Assembly: GCA_963843455.1 (NCBI GenBank)
Contig: CAWJKE010000010.1
Coordinates: forward strand, 62,001 to 126,000
Reading direction: 5' to 3'
DNA: 64,000 nt
Source: CAIQPS01 sp963843455
GTDB taxonomy: Bacteria > Actinomycetota > Thermoleophilia > RBG-16-64-13
Each line of letters opens with the position of its first letter. Within the stretch, counting starts at the first letter, position 1. This document shows positions 52,385-61,180 of the stretch, piece after piece. Position numbers and translations under genes: made by a program. The notes under the pieces are model-generated. The model saw only the letters and a program-made list of their open reading frames with translations. It was not told the origin of the DNA and ran no database searches.

Positions 52385-53617
52385 ATGAAGCGATTACTGG
52401 TGATCGGGGCCGGGACCGCCGGCACTATGGTGGTCAATCGGCTCAGACCGATACTCGATAGCGACGAGTGGAAGATCACCATCGTGGACCCGATGGAGAC
52501 CCACTACTACCAGCCTGGGTTCCTATTCATACCCTTCGGCATGTACAGCAGGAGCGACGTGATCAAGCCCAAGCGGGACTTCATCCCGGCCGGCGTGGAG
52601 ATGATCAAAGCGGCAGCCGACGTCATCGAGGCCGATCAGAACCGGGTGAAACTGGCCGACGGTAAGATCCTCAATTACGACGTGCTGGTAGTGGCCACGG
52701 GTACTGCCACCCACCCCGAAGAGACGGCCGGCCTCGAAGGTCCCGAATGGCATAGGTCCATCTTCGACTTCTACACGATCGAGGGCGCGCTGGCCCTGGC
52801 CAAGCATCTGCGCACCTGGCGCGGGGGACGGCTGGTACTCAACGTCGTGGAGAACCCCATCAAGTGTCCGGTCGCACCCCTGGAATTCATCATGTTGGCC
52901 GACTGGTTCTTCCACGAGCAGGGCGTCAGGGACCGGGTGGAGCTCATCTACGCCACCCCGCTGCCCGGCGCCTTCACCAAGCCTATCGCCTCCAAGCATC
53001 TGGGTGACATCCTGGAGGGCAAGGGGATCAAGGTGGTACCGGAGTTCCTGGTGGAGCACGTGGATCCCGACGCCAAGAAGTTGGTGCATTACGACGAGAC
53101 CGAGCTGGAGTACGACCTGCTGGTGACCGTGCCCCTCAACAAGGGGGACGAACTGCTGGCGCGTTCCGGCCTGGGCGACGAGTTGAACTACGTGTCGGTT
53201 GACAAGCACAGCTTCCTGTCCAACAAGCACCCCAATGTGTTCGCGCTGGGCGATGCGGCTTCGCTCCCCACCTCAAAGAGCGGCTCGGGCGCGCACTTCG
53301 CCGTTGATTGCTTTGCGCAGAACTTCCTGCGCTACCTGGACGGTCTCGACACTCAGCCCCAATACGATGGCCATACCAACTGCTTCATCGAGTCCGGCTT
53401 CGGCAAGGGCCTGCTTATCGACTTCAACTACGACGTGGAGCCCCTGCCCGGCCGCTACCCGCTGCCCGGCATCGGTCCCTTCGCTCTTCTTCAAGAGTCG
53501 GAGATGAACCACTGGGGCAAGATGATGTTCCGCTGGATGTATTGGAACATCCTGCTCAAGGGCGCCGAGTTGCCGCTGCCCGCGCGCATGAGCATGTCGG
53601 GCAAATGGCACAGCTGA
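52385..53617 (+). CDS. Sulfide:quinone oxidoreductase-like flavoprotein
   Basis: A 410-residue two-dinucleotide-binding flavoprotein. The FAD motif is LLVIGAGTAGTMVVNRL, a second site VLVVATGTATHPEET, and the FAD-contact block NVFALGDAASLPTSKSGS. Two redox cysteines expected for SQR are present: Cys161 in NPIKCPVAP and Cys333 in GHTNCFIESGFGK; Cys309 is a third. A C-terminal amphipathic region rich in Trp/Met (WGKMMFRWMYWNILLKG) could bind the membrane. It is transcribed after the ArsR gene and followed by DUF1641, DsrC-like and DsrE-like genes, so oxidation of sulfide to sulfane sulfur and release to a carrier is inferred. Type I-VI assignment needs a tree. Confidence 0.83.
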   Translation: MKRLLVIGAGTAGTMVVNRLRPILDSDEWKITIVDPMETHYYQPGFLFIPFGMYSRSDVIKPKRDFIPAGVEMIKAAADVIEADQNRVKLADGKILNYDVLVVATGTATHPEETAGLEGPEWHRSIFDFYTIEGALALAKHLRTWRGGRLVLNVVENPIKCPVAPLEFIMLADWFFHEQGVRDRVELIYATPLPGAFTKPIASKHLGDILEGKGIKVVPEFLVEHVDPDAKKLVHYDETELEYDLLVTVPLNKGDELLARSGLGDELNYVSVDKHSFLSNKHPNVFALGDAASLPTSKSGSGAHFAVDCFAQNFLRYLDGLDTQPQYDGHTNCFIESGFGKGLLIDFNYDVEPLPGRYPLPGIGPFALLQESEMNHWGKMMFRWMYWNILLKGAELPLPARMSMSGKWHS

Positions 53618-53627
53618 CGGTGACGTG

Positions 53628-54263
53628 ATGGAACAGGCGATTGCAGTCTCCGATCTGGCCGCACTCAACGCCAAACTCGACGACCTGTCCGTCCAGGTCG
53701 CGTTCCTTGCCCAGCAGGCGCGCGAAACAGCTCGCAGGCAGCAGGAACGGTCCGAACTGATGCACGACCTTCTGCCCATCGCGAACGACGCGGTCGGGCT
53801 GGTCACGGAACAACTCGAGGAGATCCAGGGGTACGTGGACCTCTCCGATCTGCTGCGGCTGCTCAAGCGGCTCCTTCGCAACGGCCGCAACCTCGACCGG
53901 ATGCTCGATCAGCTCGAGAGCCTCATGGATCTGGCCCAGACCGTCGGCCCCCTGAGCGACAGCATCTTCGAGAAGGCGACCGACGTGTTCCAAGTGGCGG
54001 AACACAGGGGATATTTCGCGCTGGCCGGAAGTGCGGCCCACGCTGTCGACAAAGTGGCCACCTCGGTGGCGCCTGAAGACCTCGACCGCTTAGCCGACAA
54101 CCTAGTGGTGGTCCTCGCGGCATTCAAGGAACTGGACCAGCCCACGGACGTGGGCTTCCGCTCGCTGCTCAAGCAGATGCGGGATCCCGAGGTGCAGCGC
54201 GGCCTCGCGGCTGTGTTGCGCGTTATGCGGGCCATAGGGGTAAATACGGCCAAGAGCCGCTGA
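53628..54263 (+). CDS. DUF1641 family protein
   Basis: A 211-residue helical, coiled-coil-prone protein. LNAKLDDLSVQVAFLAQQAR near the N-terminus, then HDLLPIANDAVGLVTEQLEE and FRSLLKQMRDPEVQRGLAAV, match DUF1641, which is regularly encoded beside SQR-like flavoproteins and NADH dehydrogenase-like genes. The biochemical role is unknown; an accessory or membrane-docking role for the flavoprotein is commonly supposed. It starts 10 bases after the SQR-like stop, so the two are co-transcribed. GTG 53625 is one codon upstream. Confidence 0.82.
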   Translation: MEQAIAVSDLAALNAKLDDLSVQVAFLAQQARETARRQQERSELMHDLLPIANDAVGLVTEQLEEIQGYVDLSDLLRLLKRLLRNGRNLDRMLDQLESLMDLAQTVGPLSDSIFEKATDVFQVAEHRGYFALAGSAAHAVDKVATSVAPEDLDRLADNLVVVLAAFKELDQPTDVGFRSLLKQMRDPEVQRGLAAVLRVMRAIGVNTAKSR

Positions 54264-54293
54264 CACGAAGTCCACCAAAGGGAGGAGATACGC

Positions 54294-54608
54294 ATGGCTA
54301 CCCGGATGATCGCCGGCAAAGAAGTCCAGGTCAACGACGAGGGCTTCATGACCGATCCGAGCGAGTGGAACAAGGATATCGCGACGGCCATCGCCGCCGA
54401 AGAGGGCATCCCCGAGCTGACTGCCGACCACTGGAAGGTCATCGACTGGTCGCGGCAGGTGGCTCAGAACGGCAAGTCCCCCACGCTCCGGCAGATAACC
54501 ATGGGCACCGGGGTGAACACCAAGCAGATCTTTGCGCTGTTCCCCAAGGGTCCCGCGAAGAAAGCAGCGCGTATCGCCGGCCTGGGCAAACCTGAAGGCT
54601 GCGTCTGA
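54294..54608 (+). CDS. DsrC/TusE-family sulfur-carrier protein with a single conserved cysteine
   Basis: A 104-residue member of the DsrC/TusE/RspA family. VNDEGFMTDPSEWNKDIATA and DHWKVIDWSRQVAQNGKSPT are the diagnostic core. The C-terminal arm reads GPAKKAARIAGLGKPEGCV: Cys103, the penultimate 'CysA', is present, but 'CysB', 11 residues earlier, is Ala92. It therefore cannot form the intramolecular disulfide/trisulfide of sulfate-reducer DsrC and resembles the TusE type, which passes persulfide sulfur. GGGAGGAG precedes the ATG. Its neighbours (SQR-like, DsrE-like, TusA) point to a sulfur-relay role. Confidence 0.87.
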   Translation: MATRMIAGKEVQVNDEGFMTDPSEWNKDIATAIAAEEGIPELTADHWKVIDWSRQVAQNGKSPTLRQITMGTGVNTKQIFALFPKGPAKKAARIAGLGKPEGCV

Positions 54609-54657
54609 CCGAGCCTCGCCCAAACGGATCGAAACAAGCACGAACTGGAGGCATGAC

Positions 54658-55170
54658 ATGGCCGACGAGATTCCCAACCGTCACATCGCGTTCATCTGCT
54701 CCAAGGGCGACCTGGACATGGCCTACCCCGCCCTGGTGATGGGCTGGTCGGCCCTTGGCAACGGCGTGGATGTAAGCATCTTCTTCACGTTTTGGGGCCT
54801 GGACATGGTCACCAAGAACCGCATCGACAAACTGCAGCTCGCTCCGGTGGCGAACACCAGCATGAAGATGACCATGATGGGCGTGCCCGTGCCCGCCAAC
54901 TGGGGCATCCCGAACCTCATGGGCGTCCTCCCAGGCATGACCCGCTTCGCCACGTGGCTCATGAGGAAGAAGATCAAGGGAGTTGGCGCGCCGCCGGTGC
55001 GCGAGTACATTGAGATGATGCAGGACGGAGGCGCCAAGCTCTTCGCCTGCAAGATGACCTGCGACATGATGGGCCTCGGCAAGAGCGACTTCATCGACGG
55101 CGTCATCGACGGCGTCACGGCCGCCGACTTCATCGATATGACCGAGGGTGCGCAGATCATCTTCATCTAG
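54658..55170 (+). CDS. DsrE/DsrF-like sulfurtransferase, copy 1
   Basis: A 170-residue DsrE2-type protein. HIAFICSKGDLDMAYPALVM and VSIFFTFWGLDMVTKN are the N-terminal half; the functional cysteine region FACKMTCDMMGLGKSDFIDG is near residue 130 with two Cys spaced by three. A Met/Pro-rich insert at about 65-95 (MKMTMMGVPVPANWGIPNLM) may touch the membrane. GGAG lies 7 bases before the ATG. The gene closes the first sub-operon and is followed by a strong terminator. A relative at 62656-63135 ends the second sub-operon. Confidence 0.83.
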   Translation: MADEIPNRHIAFICSKGDLDMAYPALVMGWSALGNGVDVSIFFTFWGLDMVTKNRIDKLQLAPVANTSMKMTMMGVPVPANWGIPNLMGVLPGMTRFATWLMRKKIKGVGAPPVREYIEMMQDGGAKLFACKMTCDMMGLGKSDFIDGVIDGVTAADFIDMTEGAQIIFI

Positions 55171-55212
55171 GAAGAGAAGCGGTGAGCGCGGCGATGCCCG
55201 CGCGACCTGCCG

Positions 55213-55244
55213 GGCCGGGGTGACTATCACCCCGGCCTTTTTTT
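55213..55244 (+). terminator. Rho-independent terminator ending the SQR/DsrE sub-operon
   Basis: GGCCGGGGTGA (55213-55223) pairs perfectly with TCACCCCGGCC (55227-55237) over a 3-base loop, followed by seven T (55238-55244). It separates the two arsR-headed sub-operons, making them independent transcripts. Confidence 0.93.
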
Positions 55245-55254
55245 GTGCGCCCTC

Positions 55255-55296
55255 TTGCAATTGGTTGATGAATGCGTATATCATCAAACATGCAAA
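55255..55296 (+). promoter_or_regulatory. Promoter/operator upstream of the second arsR-like gene
   Basis: TTGCAA (55255-55260) and TATCAT (55279-55284), 18 bases apart, form a promoter. A perfect inverted repeat, TTGATGA (55265-55271) and TCATCAA (55281-55287) with 9 bases between, overlaps the -10 box, the right place for ArsR repression. The block 55272-55296 matches 51892-51916 at 21 of 25 positions. Confidence 0.65.
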
Positions 55297-55355
55297 TACG
55301 CGATAAAGCAGACGCGATAGGAAATCCGGCGTCTGATCGGGTAGGAGTCGCCTCA

Positions 55356-55805
55356 GTGGACATGCGTCCCCTCTTCAAGATGCACGCCGATGTGTGCCAG
55401 GCTCTTTCGAGCGAGCACCGGCTCGCCATCATGTACGGCCTAAAGGAAGACGAGCGGCGGGTGAGCGATATCGCCGAGGATCTCGGCCTTCCCGTCCACA
55501 ACGTGTCGCAGCACCTTCGCATCCTGCGGCAGGCGCTGCTGGTCCGGCCTCGCAAGGAAGGCCAGACCGTCTACTACTCCATCGCCAACCCCAAGTTCAT
55601 GGAAGCCTGCGCTCTCATGCGCCAGGCCCTGCTCGAGGAGCACCAGGCCGCAGGGACGGCCCTCCACGCCGCCGCCGGCGTCTTCGATCCGGTGGCCGCG
55701 ACATACGGCCTTGGCGCCGACTCAGGCAGCGACTCGGCGGGCCCCGCCGGCGGTGCCGAACCGGCCCAAGACCCGGTGAACAGTCAGCTACTGGCAAACG
55801 CGTAA
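55356..55805 (+). CDS. ArsR-family winged-helix regulator 2 (possible persulfide sensor)
   Basis: A 149-residue close paralogue of the 51970-52359 regulator, nearly identical through the DNA-binding core (LPVHNVSQHLRILRQALLV, RPRKEGQTVYYSIANPKF), with an extra C-terminal Gly/Ala/Ser-rich tail of about 30 residues. Cys14 and Cys85 are again the only cysteines. The GTG start at 55356 is 8 bases after GGAG and gives VDMRPLF, matching the start chosen for regulator 1. It heads the sub-operon TusA, MvhD-like, HdrA-GltD, HdrA, wHTH, QmoC-like, DsrE-like. Confidence 0.85.
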   Translation: MDMRPLFKMHADVCQALSSEHRLAIMYGLKEDERRVSDIAEDLGLPVHNVSQHLRILRQALLVRPRKEGQTVYYSIANPKFMEACALMRQALLEEHQAAGTALHAAAGVFDPVAATYGLGADSGSDSAGPAGGAEPAQDPVNSQLLANA

Positions 55806-55837
55806 CAGGCAACTACCCAAGAGAAAGGGAGACGATA

Positions 55838-56086
55838 ATGACCGATCTTTCCACACTCAAAGGCGACAAAGTCGTCGACGCCCGCGGCACCTCCTGCCCC
55901 GGCCCGATCCTCGCTGCCAAGAAAGGCATGGCCGAAGTCAAGGTCGGCCAGATCATGGAAGTGCTCGCCACCGACTCCGGCACCCAGAAGGACCTTCCCG
56001 CCTGGTCCAAGAAGCTGGGCCATGAGTATCTCGGGTTCGTCGAAGAGCCCGGCTACATGAAGCTCTTCGTCAAGAAACTCAAGTAG
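55838..56086 (+). CDS. tusA: TusA-family sulfur-carrier protein
   Basis: An 82-residue protein with the invariant CPGP motif in VVDARGTSCPGPILAAKKGM, where the Cys (about residue 20) carries persulfide. The remaining beta-alpha fold (VKVGQIMEVLATDSGTQKD, ending YMKLFVKKLK) is standard. TusA shuttles sulfur between donors, DsrE-type proteins and DsrC/TusE. AAAGGGAG precedes the ATG. Its place directly between the ArsR gene and the Hdr/Qmo-like genes is typical of sulfur-oxidising and sulfur-transfer clusters. The tusA symbol is by family. Confidence 0.92.
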   Translation: MTDLSTLKGDKVVDARGTSCPGPILAAKKGMAEVKVGQIMEVLATDSGTQKDLPAWSKKLGHEYLGFVEEPGYMKLFVKKLK

Positions 56087-56102
56087 GCGCTGGGATCCTG
56101 CC

Positions 56103-56606
56103 GTGACTGCGACCGAGGACCCTGGGCCCATGACCGAGGGCTTCGCCCCCAAGATACTGGTCTTCTCGACCAACAATATCTCCGATCCAGGAATCGACCT
56201 GGCTGGTAGCTCGCATCTGCACTACTCGCCCACCGTCATGGTCATCAGCATGCCCTGTACAAGCGGCATCAGGCCGGATTGGATCCTCTACGCGGTGGAG
56301 CAGGGGTTCGACGGCGTGTTCATCGCGTCCGACGGAGAGGAATGCGCCTTCCTGCCCGACTGCGCGGAGCGCAGCGCCAAGATCATGACCGACGCCCAGG
56401 CCCTACTGCAGGAGCGAGGCCACGCGCCCCAACGGGTGAAGATGGCCGCGGTCTGCTCGGTGTGCGCGGATCCCTTCGTCAACTACATGGCCGAGTTCTC
56501 CAAGGCGCTGGTCGGGCTCGGACCGTCCAGCGCGGGGCCTGCGGGGACGGCGCCGACCGGCGCCAGCCCGGACGACCCAGGCGCTTCGGGGGAGCGTGCG
56601 GCATGA
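56103..56606 (+). CDS. MvhD/FlpD-like iron-sulfur subunit
   Basis: A 167-residue protein matching the MvhD/FlpD (hydrogenase delta/formate-linked) family, which carries electrons to HdrA. The core is FAPKILVFSTNNISDPGIDL, VMVISMPCTSGIRPDWILYA, GFDGVFIASDGEECAF, LPDCAERSA, and VCSVCADPF. Five cysteines fall in the last 115 residues. The usual N-terminal CxxC-type Cys near FCxWC is missing (FSTNN), so cluster content may differ. The C-terminal 30 residues are Ala/Gly/Pro-rich. Its stop overlaps the HdrA-like start (ATGA). In Qmo complexes this domain is fused to QmoB; here it is a separate protein. Confidence 0.78.
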   Translation: MTATEDPGPMTEGFAPKILVFSTNNISDPGIDLAGSSHLHYSPTVMVISMPCTSGIRPDWILYAVEQGFDGVFIASDGEECAFLPDCAERSAKIMTDAQALLQERGHAPQRVKMAAVCSVCADPFVNYMAEFSKALVGLGPSSAGPAGTAPTGASPDDPGASGERAA

Positions 56607-59384
56607 ACTACGACGCTTTGGTCATCGGCAGCGGCATCAGCGGCATGGAGTCGGCGCTCAAGCTGGGCGACATGGGCTACAAGGTCCTGGTGGTCGAGAA
56701 GGAAGGCAGCGTCGGCGGGAAGATGATCCTGCTGAGCAAGGTCTTTCCCACCCTCGACTGCGCGAGCTGCATCTCCACTCCCAAGATGGGAGCCACCATC
56801 CACCATCCCAACCTGACCGTGCTCACCTACGCCGAGGTGGAAAGCATCGAGAGCGAGAACGGTGGGTTTCGGGCCAAGATCAAGCAGAAGGCCCGCTTCG
56901 TAGATGAAGCCGCCTGCACCGGCTGCCGACAGTGCGAGATGGTCTGCAAGGTCGCGGTGCCCGACCAGTTCAATGCCGACCTGGTCTCACGCCGGGCCGC
57001 CTACATCGCCTTCCCGCAGGCAGTGCCCAAGAAAGCCGTCATCGAGCGCCAGGGCACCTCGCCTTGCACCTACAACTGCCCGGCCGGGATCAGGGCCCAC
57101 GGCTACATAGCCCTTATCCGCAGCGGCGAGTATGAAAAGGCGTTCCAACTGGTCGCCGACGCAACGCCTCTGGTCGGCAGCCTCGGCCGCGCCTGCTATG
57201 CGCCCTGCGAATCGGAATGCACGCGAGGAGAGCTCGAAGGGCCGCTCGACATCCGGCGGCTCAAGCGCTTCGTGGCCGACCGGCATTACGCACAGCCCCG
57301 GGTCGCCCCGGAGATCGCCCCGCCCAACGGCGGGAAGGTGGCCATCATCGGCTCCGGCCCCGCCGGCCTGACGGCGGCGTGGCACCTGGCCCGCAAGGGC
57401 TACGAGGTCAAGATCTTCGAGGCGGCCTCTCAGCCCGGCGGCATGCTGCGCCTGGCTCTGCCGCCCTACCGGCTCCCGAACGAGGTCGTCGATGAGGACG
57501 TGGCCAATGTCACCGACATCGGCGTGACCATCGCAGACCGATACGCGGGTCGAGGATCTGGAAGCTCTCAAGAGCGAGGGCTACGACGCGATCCTGGTGG
57601 CTATCGGGACGCATCTGGGAACGAAGCTCCGCGTGCCCGGCGAGGATCTGCCGGGACGTCATGCGTTCTACCGACTTCCTGCGCGCCGCTAAGCTCGGTG
57701 AGCCGCTCGAGATCGAGGGCAAACGAGTGGTGGTGATCGGCGGCGGTAACGTCGCCATCGACGCGGCCCGTACGGCGGCGCGCCTCGGCGCCTGCCTCGG
57801 TCCAGGCCCTGAGCCTGGAGTCACTCCAGGAAATGCCGGCCCATCCCTCGGAGATCGCGTGAAGCCAAGTCCGAAGGGCGTCAGCTTCAGCCACTCCTGC
57901 GGGGTACGGGATTTCGCCGGCGACAGCGGGTGCAGAGCATCAACCTGCTGCACTGCGAGTCCGTGTTCGACGACCAGGGCAAGTTCAGCCCCAAGTACTT
58001 CGAACAAACGCCGCGGGCAGCTATCGAGTGCGACCTGGTCATCGTCGCGGCCGGCATGAGGCCGGACTCGGGCGACTTCGGCCTGGAGATCAACCCGTCG
58101 GGCACCATCAAGGGTCGACAACGCGACTCTGCAGACCGCAACGTTCCCTACGTCTTCGCCGCCGGCGACGTGGTCGCCGGGCCGTCAATGATCACGACTG
58201 CGGCAGGGCTTGGCAGCCGGGCAGCGTTCATGATGGACCGCTGGCTCCAGGGGCAAGATCTCAACCCGGCCGACTTCGACTCCCGGCTTCCGATGGTCGA
58301 CAAAGTGGCCGTCCTCGGCCGGCAGAAGACCTACACGACCATCCAGCCGGTGGTCGCGCGGCATGTGGAGACGCTCAAGCCGGGCGAGTTCTATCCGGAC
58401 GAGCCGGAGGTCACCGAGGAGGAGGTGCTGGCGAGTGTGAACCGCTGCCTTGACTGCGGCGTCTGTTCCGAATGCAACTCCTGCGTGGACATCTGCCCGG
58501 CCGATTGCATCGACCTGAACATGAGGGACCAGGACATCGAGGCCGAGGTGGGCGCCGTCGTTCTGGCCACCGGCTACACGCTCTTCCCTGCCGAACTCAA
58601 GCCGCAGTACGGCTTCGGCACGTACAAGAACGTGATCACCGGCATGCAGATGGACCGGCTTCTCGCTCCCACCCGTCCGTACAACGGGGTCGTCCGCCCG
58701 GGCGACGGCAAGGTCCCCGACAACATCGCCTTCATCCTCTGCACCGGATCCCGCGACGAGACGCTCGGTAACCCAATGTGCTCGCGGATCTGCTGCATGT
58801 ACTCGGTCAAGCACAACCAGCTCGTCATGGGCGCGCTGCCGCTGGCCGACGTGACCGTCTACTACATGGACATCCGCACCCCCAGCAAGGGCTACAACGA
58901 GTTCTACGAGCAGGCCAAGGGCATGGGCGCCAACTTTGTGAAGGGCCGCGTGGCCAGCATCGCCGAGAAGGACGATGGCAACCTCGTCCTCAAGTACGAG
59001 GATATCGAGACCGGCACCCTGACCGAGATGGAGCACGACATGGTGGTCCTTGCGGTAGGGGTGCAGCCCAACGACGAAGCCGCCCATCTGTTCGCCGACG
59101 GCATGCTGGCTCTGGACGATTTCGGCTGGGTGGGTGAAACGGACGAAGACGTGAATCCCGGCGCCACCAACCTCCCCGGCGTGTTCGTCGCCGGTGCGGC
59201 GTCCGGAGTCAAGGACATCCCCGATTCGATACTGCACGCCGGGGGAGCGGCGGCGCAGGTAGCCGCGCACCTCGAGAAGAAGGCCCGTCAGGCGCCGGCT
59301 GCGGACGCGGCGCGGGACGCCACCCCCGCCGAGACCGCCATGCCAGGCGTCACAGCCGGCCGGGTCGCGGAGGTGGCGAGATGA
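56603..59384 (+). CDS. HdrA-like flavoprotein with inserted GltD/NfnB-type NAD(P)H oxidoreductase domain; several frame breaks
   Basis: About 925 codons after correction. It starts as HdrA/QmoA (ALVIGSGISGMESALKL, FPTLDCASCISTPKM, CTGCRQCEMVC). After AYIAFPQAVPKKAVIERQ it switches to a GltD/NfnB-type domain: PCTYNCPAGIRAHGYIALIR, RACYAPCESECTRGE, the FAD motif VAIIGSGPAGLTAAWHLA and the NAD(P) motif VVVIGGGNVAIDAARTA. It returns to HdrA at CLDCGVCSECNSCVDICP and continues with RPGDGKVPDNIAFILCTGSR and CSRICCMYSVKHNQ. Frame breaks cluster at about 57533, 57656, 57793, 57860, 57876 (extra bases) and 57925 (missing base). Either gene damage or poor sequence could explain this, but flanking motifs stay intact. 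The fusion would link NAD(P)H to an Hdr/Qmo electron chain. Confidence 0.83.
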
Positions 59385-61180
59385 GTCGGCGTCGCATCGG
59401 CGTCTACGTCTGCCACTGCGGCGGCAACATCTCCGACTACGTCGAGGTCGACAAGGTGGTGGCGGAACTGCAGACCGACCCGGAGGTGATCGTGGCCAGG
59501 ACCGCCATGTTCACCTGCTCCGATGCCACGCAGCAGGAGATCATCGAAGACATCAAAGAGCAGCACCTCGACGGCATCGTGGTAGCTTCCTGCTCTCCGA
59601 AGCTGCATACCTTCACTTTCAGGGAAGTGGCGAAGCGAGCGGGCCTCAGCGCCTACCAGTACACCCAGGTGAACGTCAGAGAGCAGTGCTCCTGGACGCA
59701 CACCGACGACTTTGCGGGTGCCACTGCCAAGGCGACCCGACTGGTCAAAGCGGGCGTCGGCCGGACCCGGCTGACGGTGCCTCTGGAGCCCATCGTGGTC
59801 GAGACCGTACCCAAGGCAGTCGTCATCGGCGGGGGTATCGCCGGTCTGCGCGCGGCGCTCGGGTTGGCCGAGATCGGCATCACGGCGTTCCTGGTGGAGA
59901 AGGAGGCGGAGCTTGGCGGCTGGGCGGCCGGTTTCGGTGACATGTATCCCTACGGCAGGAACGGCCGCGAGTTGGTGGCCGGGCTTATCGAAAAGGTCCG
60001 CCGTCACCCCGACATCACCGTGTTCACCGGCGCCGAAGTCGTCCGAAAGTCCGGCAGCTTTGGCAACTACCAGGTGGAGATCAGGGTGGGCCTCGACGGC
60101 CGCGCTGGGGCCGAATCCGGCGACGACGGCGGGCAGACCATCACGGTGGACGCCGGCTCGATCATCGTCGCGACCGGGTTCGACGCGTATCCGGTCGCGG
60201 AGAACGAACTCGGCTACGGACTCGACGGCGTGATCACCCTGCCGGACTTAAAACAGCTCGTCGAGTCGAGCAACGGCTCGCTCGAGTATCAGGGCAAGCC
60301 GGTCAAGAACATCGTCTACATTTACTGCGTCGGCAGCCGGCAGGACCGCGACGTGGTCGACGGCGCTCACGAGTACTGCTCCCGCTACTGCTGCAACGCG
60401 GCCGTCCACGCTTCGCTCCAGGTGGTGGCGAAGCCAGGGCGTGTGCACCAGTATCACCTGCACCGCGACATCCGCACGTACGGCAAGTACGAGAAGCTGT
60501 ACGACGAGTCGCTCAACAAGGGCTCGGTGTATCTCAAGGTCCCCGATGACGAGCCGCCCACAGTAGCGAGGGATCCGGAGACCGGCCGACTGCTTGTCAC
60601 CACGCGCGACCTTCTGTCCGAGGGCGAGGAGATCGAGATCCTCGCCGACCTGGTAGTGCTGGTCACCGGAATGGTTCCGCGCGAGAACGAGGACCTGACC
60701 AAGACTCTCAAGCTGCCCATCGGGAAGAGCGGCTTCTTCAACGAGATCCACCCGAAGCTCCGCCCGGTCGAGACGGTGGTCGACGGCGTCTATATCTGCG
60801 GCACCTGCCAGCAGCCGATGAACTCGGCGGAGGCGGTCGCCTCCGGCCTGGCCGCGGTAACGCAGAGCGCCTCCATCCTCAAGCGGGGCTTCGCGGAACT
60901 GGATCCGCTCGTCGCCATGGTGGACACCGACGCCTGCACCTGGTGCGGCGCGTGTCTGGAGGCCTGCCCGTATGGGGCGCCTCAGCAGGCCGAGGCGGAC
61001 GGCAAGACGGTCGCCGTCATCGACAAGACCACCTGCAAGGGCTGCGGCGGCTGCATACCGGTCTGTCCGGTGAAGGCCATCGATCTGGAGGGCTACACCG
61101 ACGCGCAGATCCGGGCCATGATCGACGGGATGCTTTCGGTCTCGTCGATGGCGCCTTTGACTGTGGAGGTGCCGGCATGA
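59381..61180 (+). CDS. HdrA/QmoB-like flavoprotein
   Basis: A 599-residue HdrA relative. The N-terminal Cys domain IGVYVCHCGGNISDYVEVDK and VVASCSPKLHTFTFREVAKR is full-length; the FAD motif is AVVIGGGIAGLRAALGLAEI. The DCAxC cluster motif expected after the FAD site is replaced by LGGWAAGFGDMYP, so one cluster is missing. GSRQDRDVVDGAHEYCSRYC is conserved, and two ferredoxin [4Fe-4S] motifs close the protein (CTWCGACLEACP near residue 525 and CKGCGGCIPVCP near 555). It overlaps its neighbours by ATGA junctions on both sides. It likely pairs with the HdrA-GltD protein, each keeping domains the other lacks. Confidence 0.87.
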   Translation: MSRRRIGVYVCHCGGNISDYVEVDKVVAELQTDPEVIVARTAMFTCSDATQQEIIEDIKEQHLDGIVVASCSPKLHTFTFREVAKRAGLSAYQYTQVNVREQCSWTHTDDFAGATAKATRLVKAGVGRTRLTVPLEPIVVETVPKAVVIGGGIAGLRAALGLAEIGITAFLVEKEAELGGWAAGFGDMYPYGRNGRELVAGLIEKVRRHPDITVFTGAEVVRKSGSFGNYQVEIRVGLDGRAGAESGDDGGQTITVDAGSIIVATGFDAYPVAENELGYGLDGVITLPDLKQLVESSNGSLEYQGKPVKNIVYIYCVGSRQDRDVVDGAHEYCSRYCCNAAVHASLQVVAKPGRVHQYHLHRDIRTYGKYEKLYDESLNKGSVYLKVPDDEPPTVARDPETGRLLVTTRDLLSEGEEIEILADLVVLVTGMVPRENEDLTKTLKLPIGKSGFFNEIHPKLRPVETVVDGVYICGTCQQPMNSAEAVASGLAAVTQSASILKRGFAELDPLVAMVDTDACTWCGACLEACPYGAPQQAEADGKTVAVIDKTTCKGCGGCIPVCPVKAIDLEGYTDAQIRAMIDGMLSVSSMAPLTVEVPA

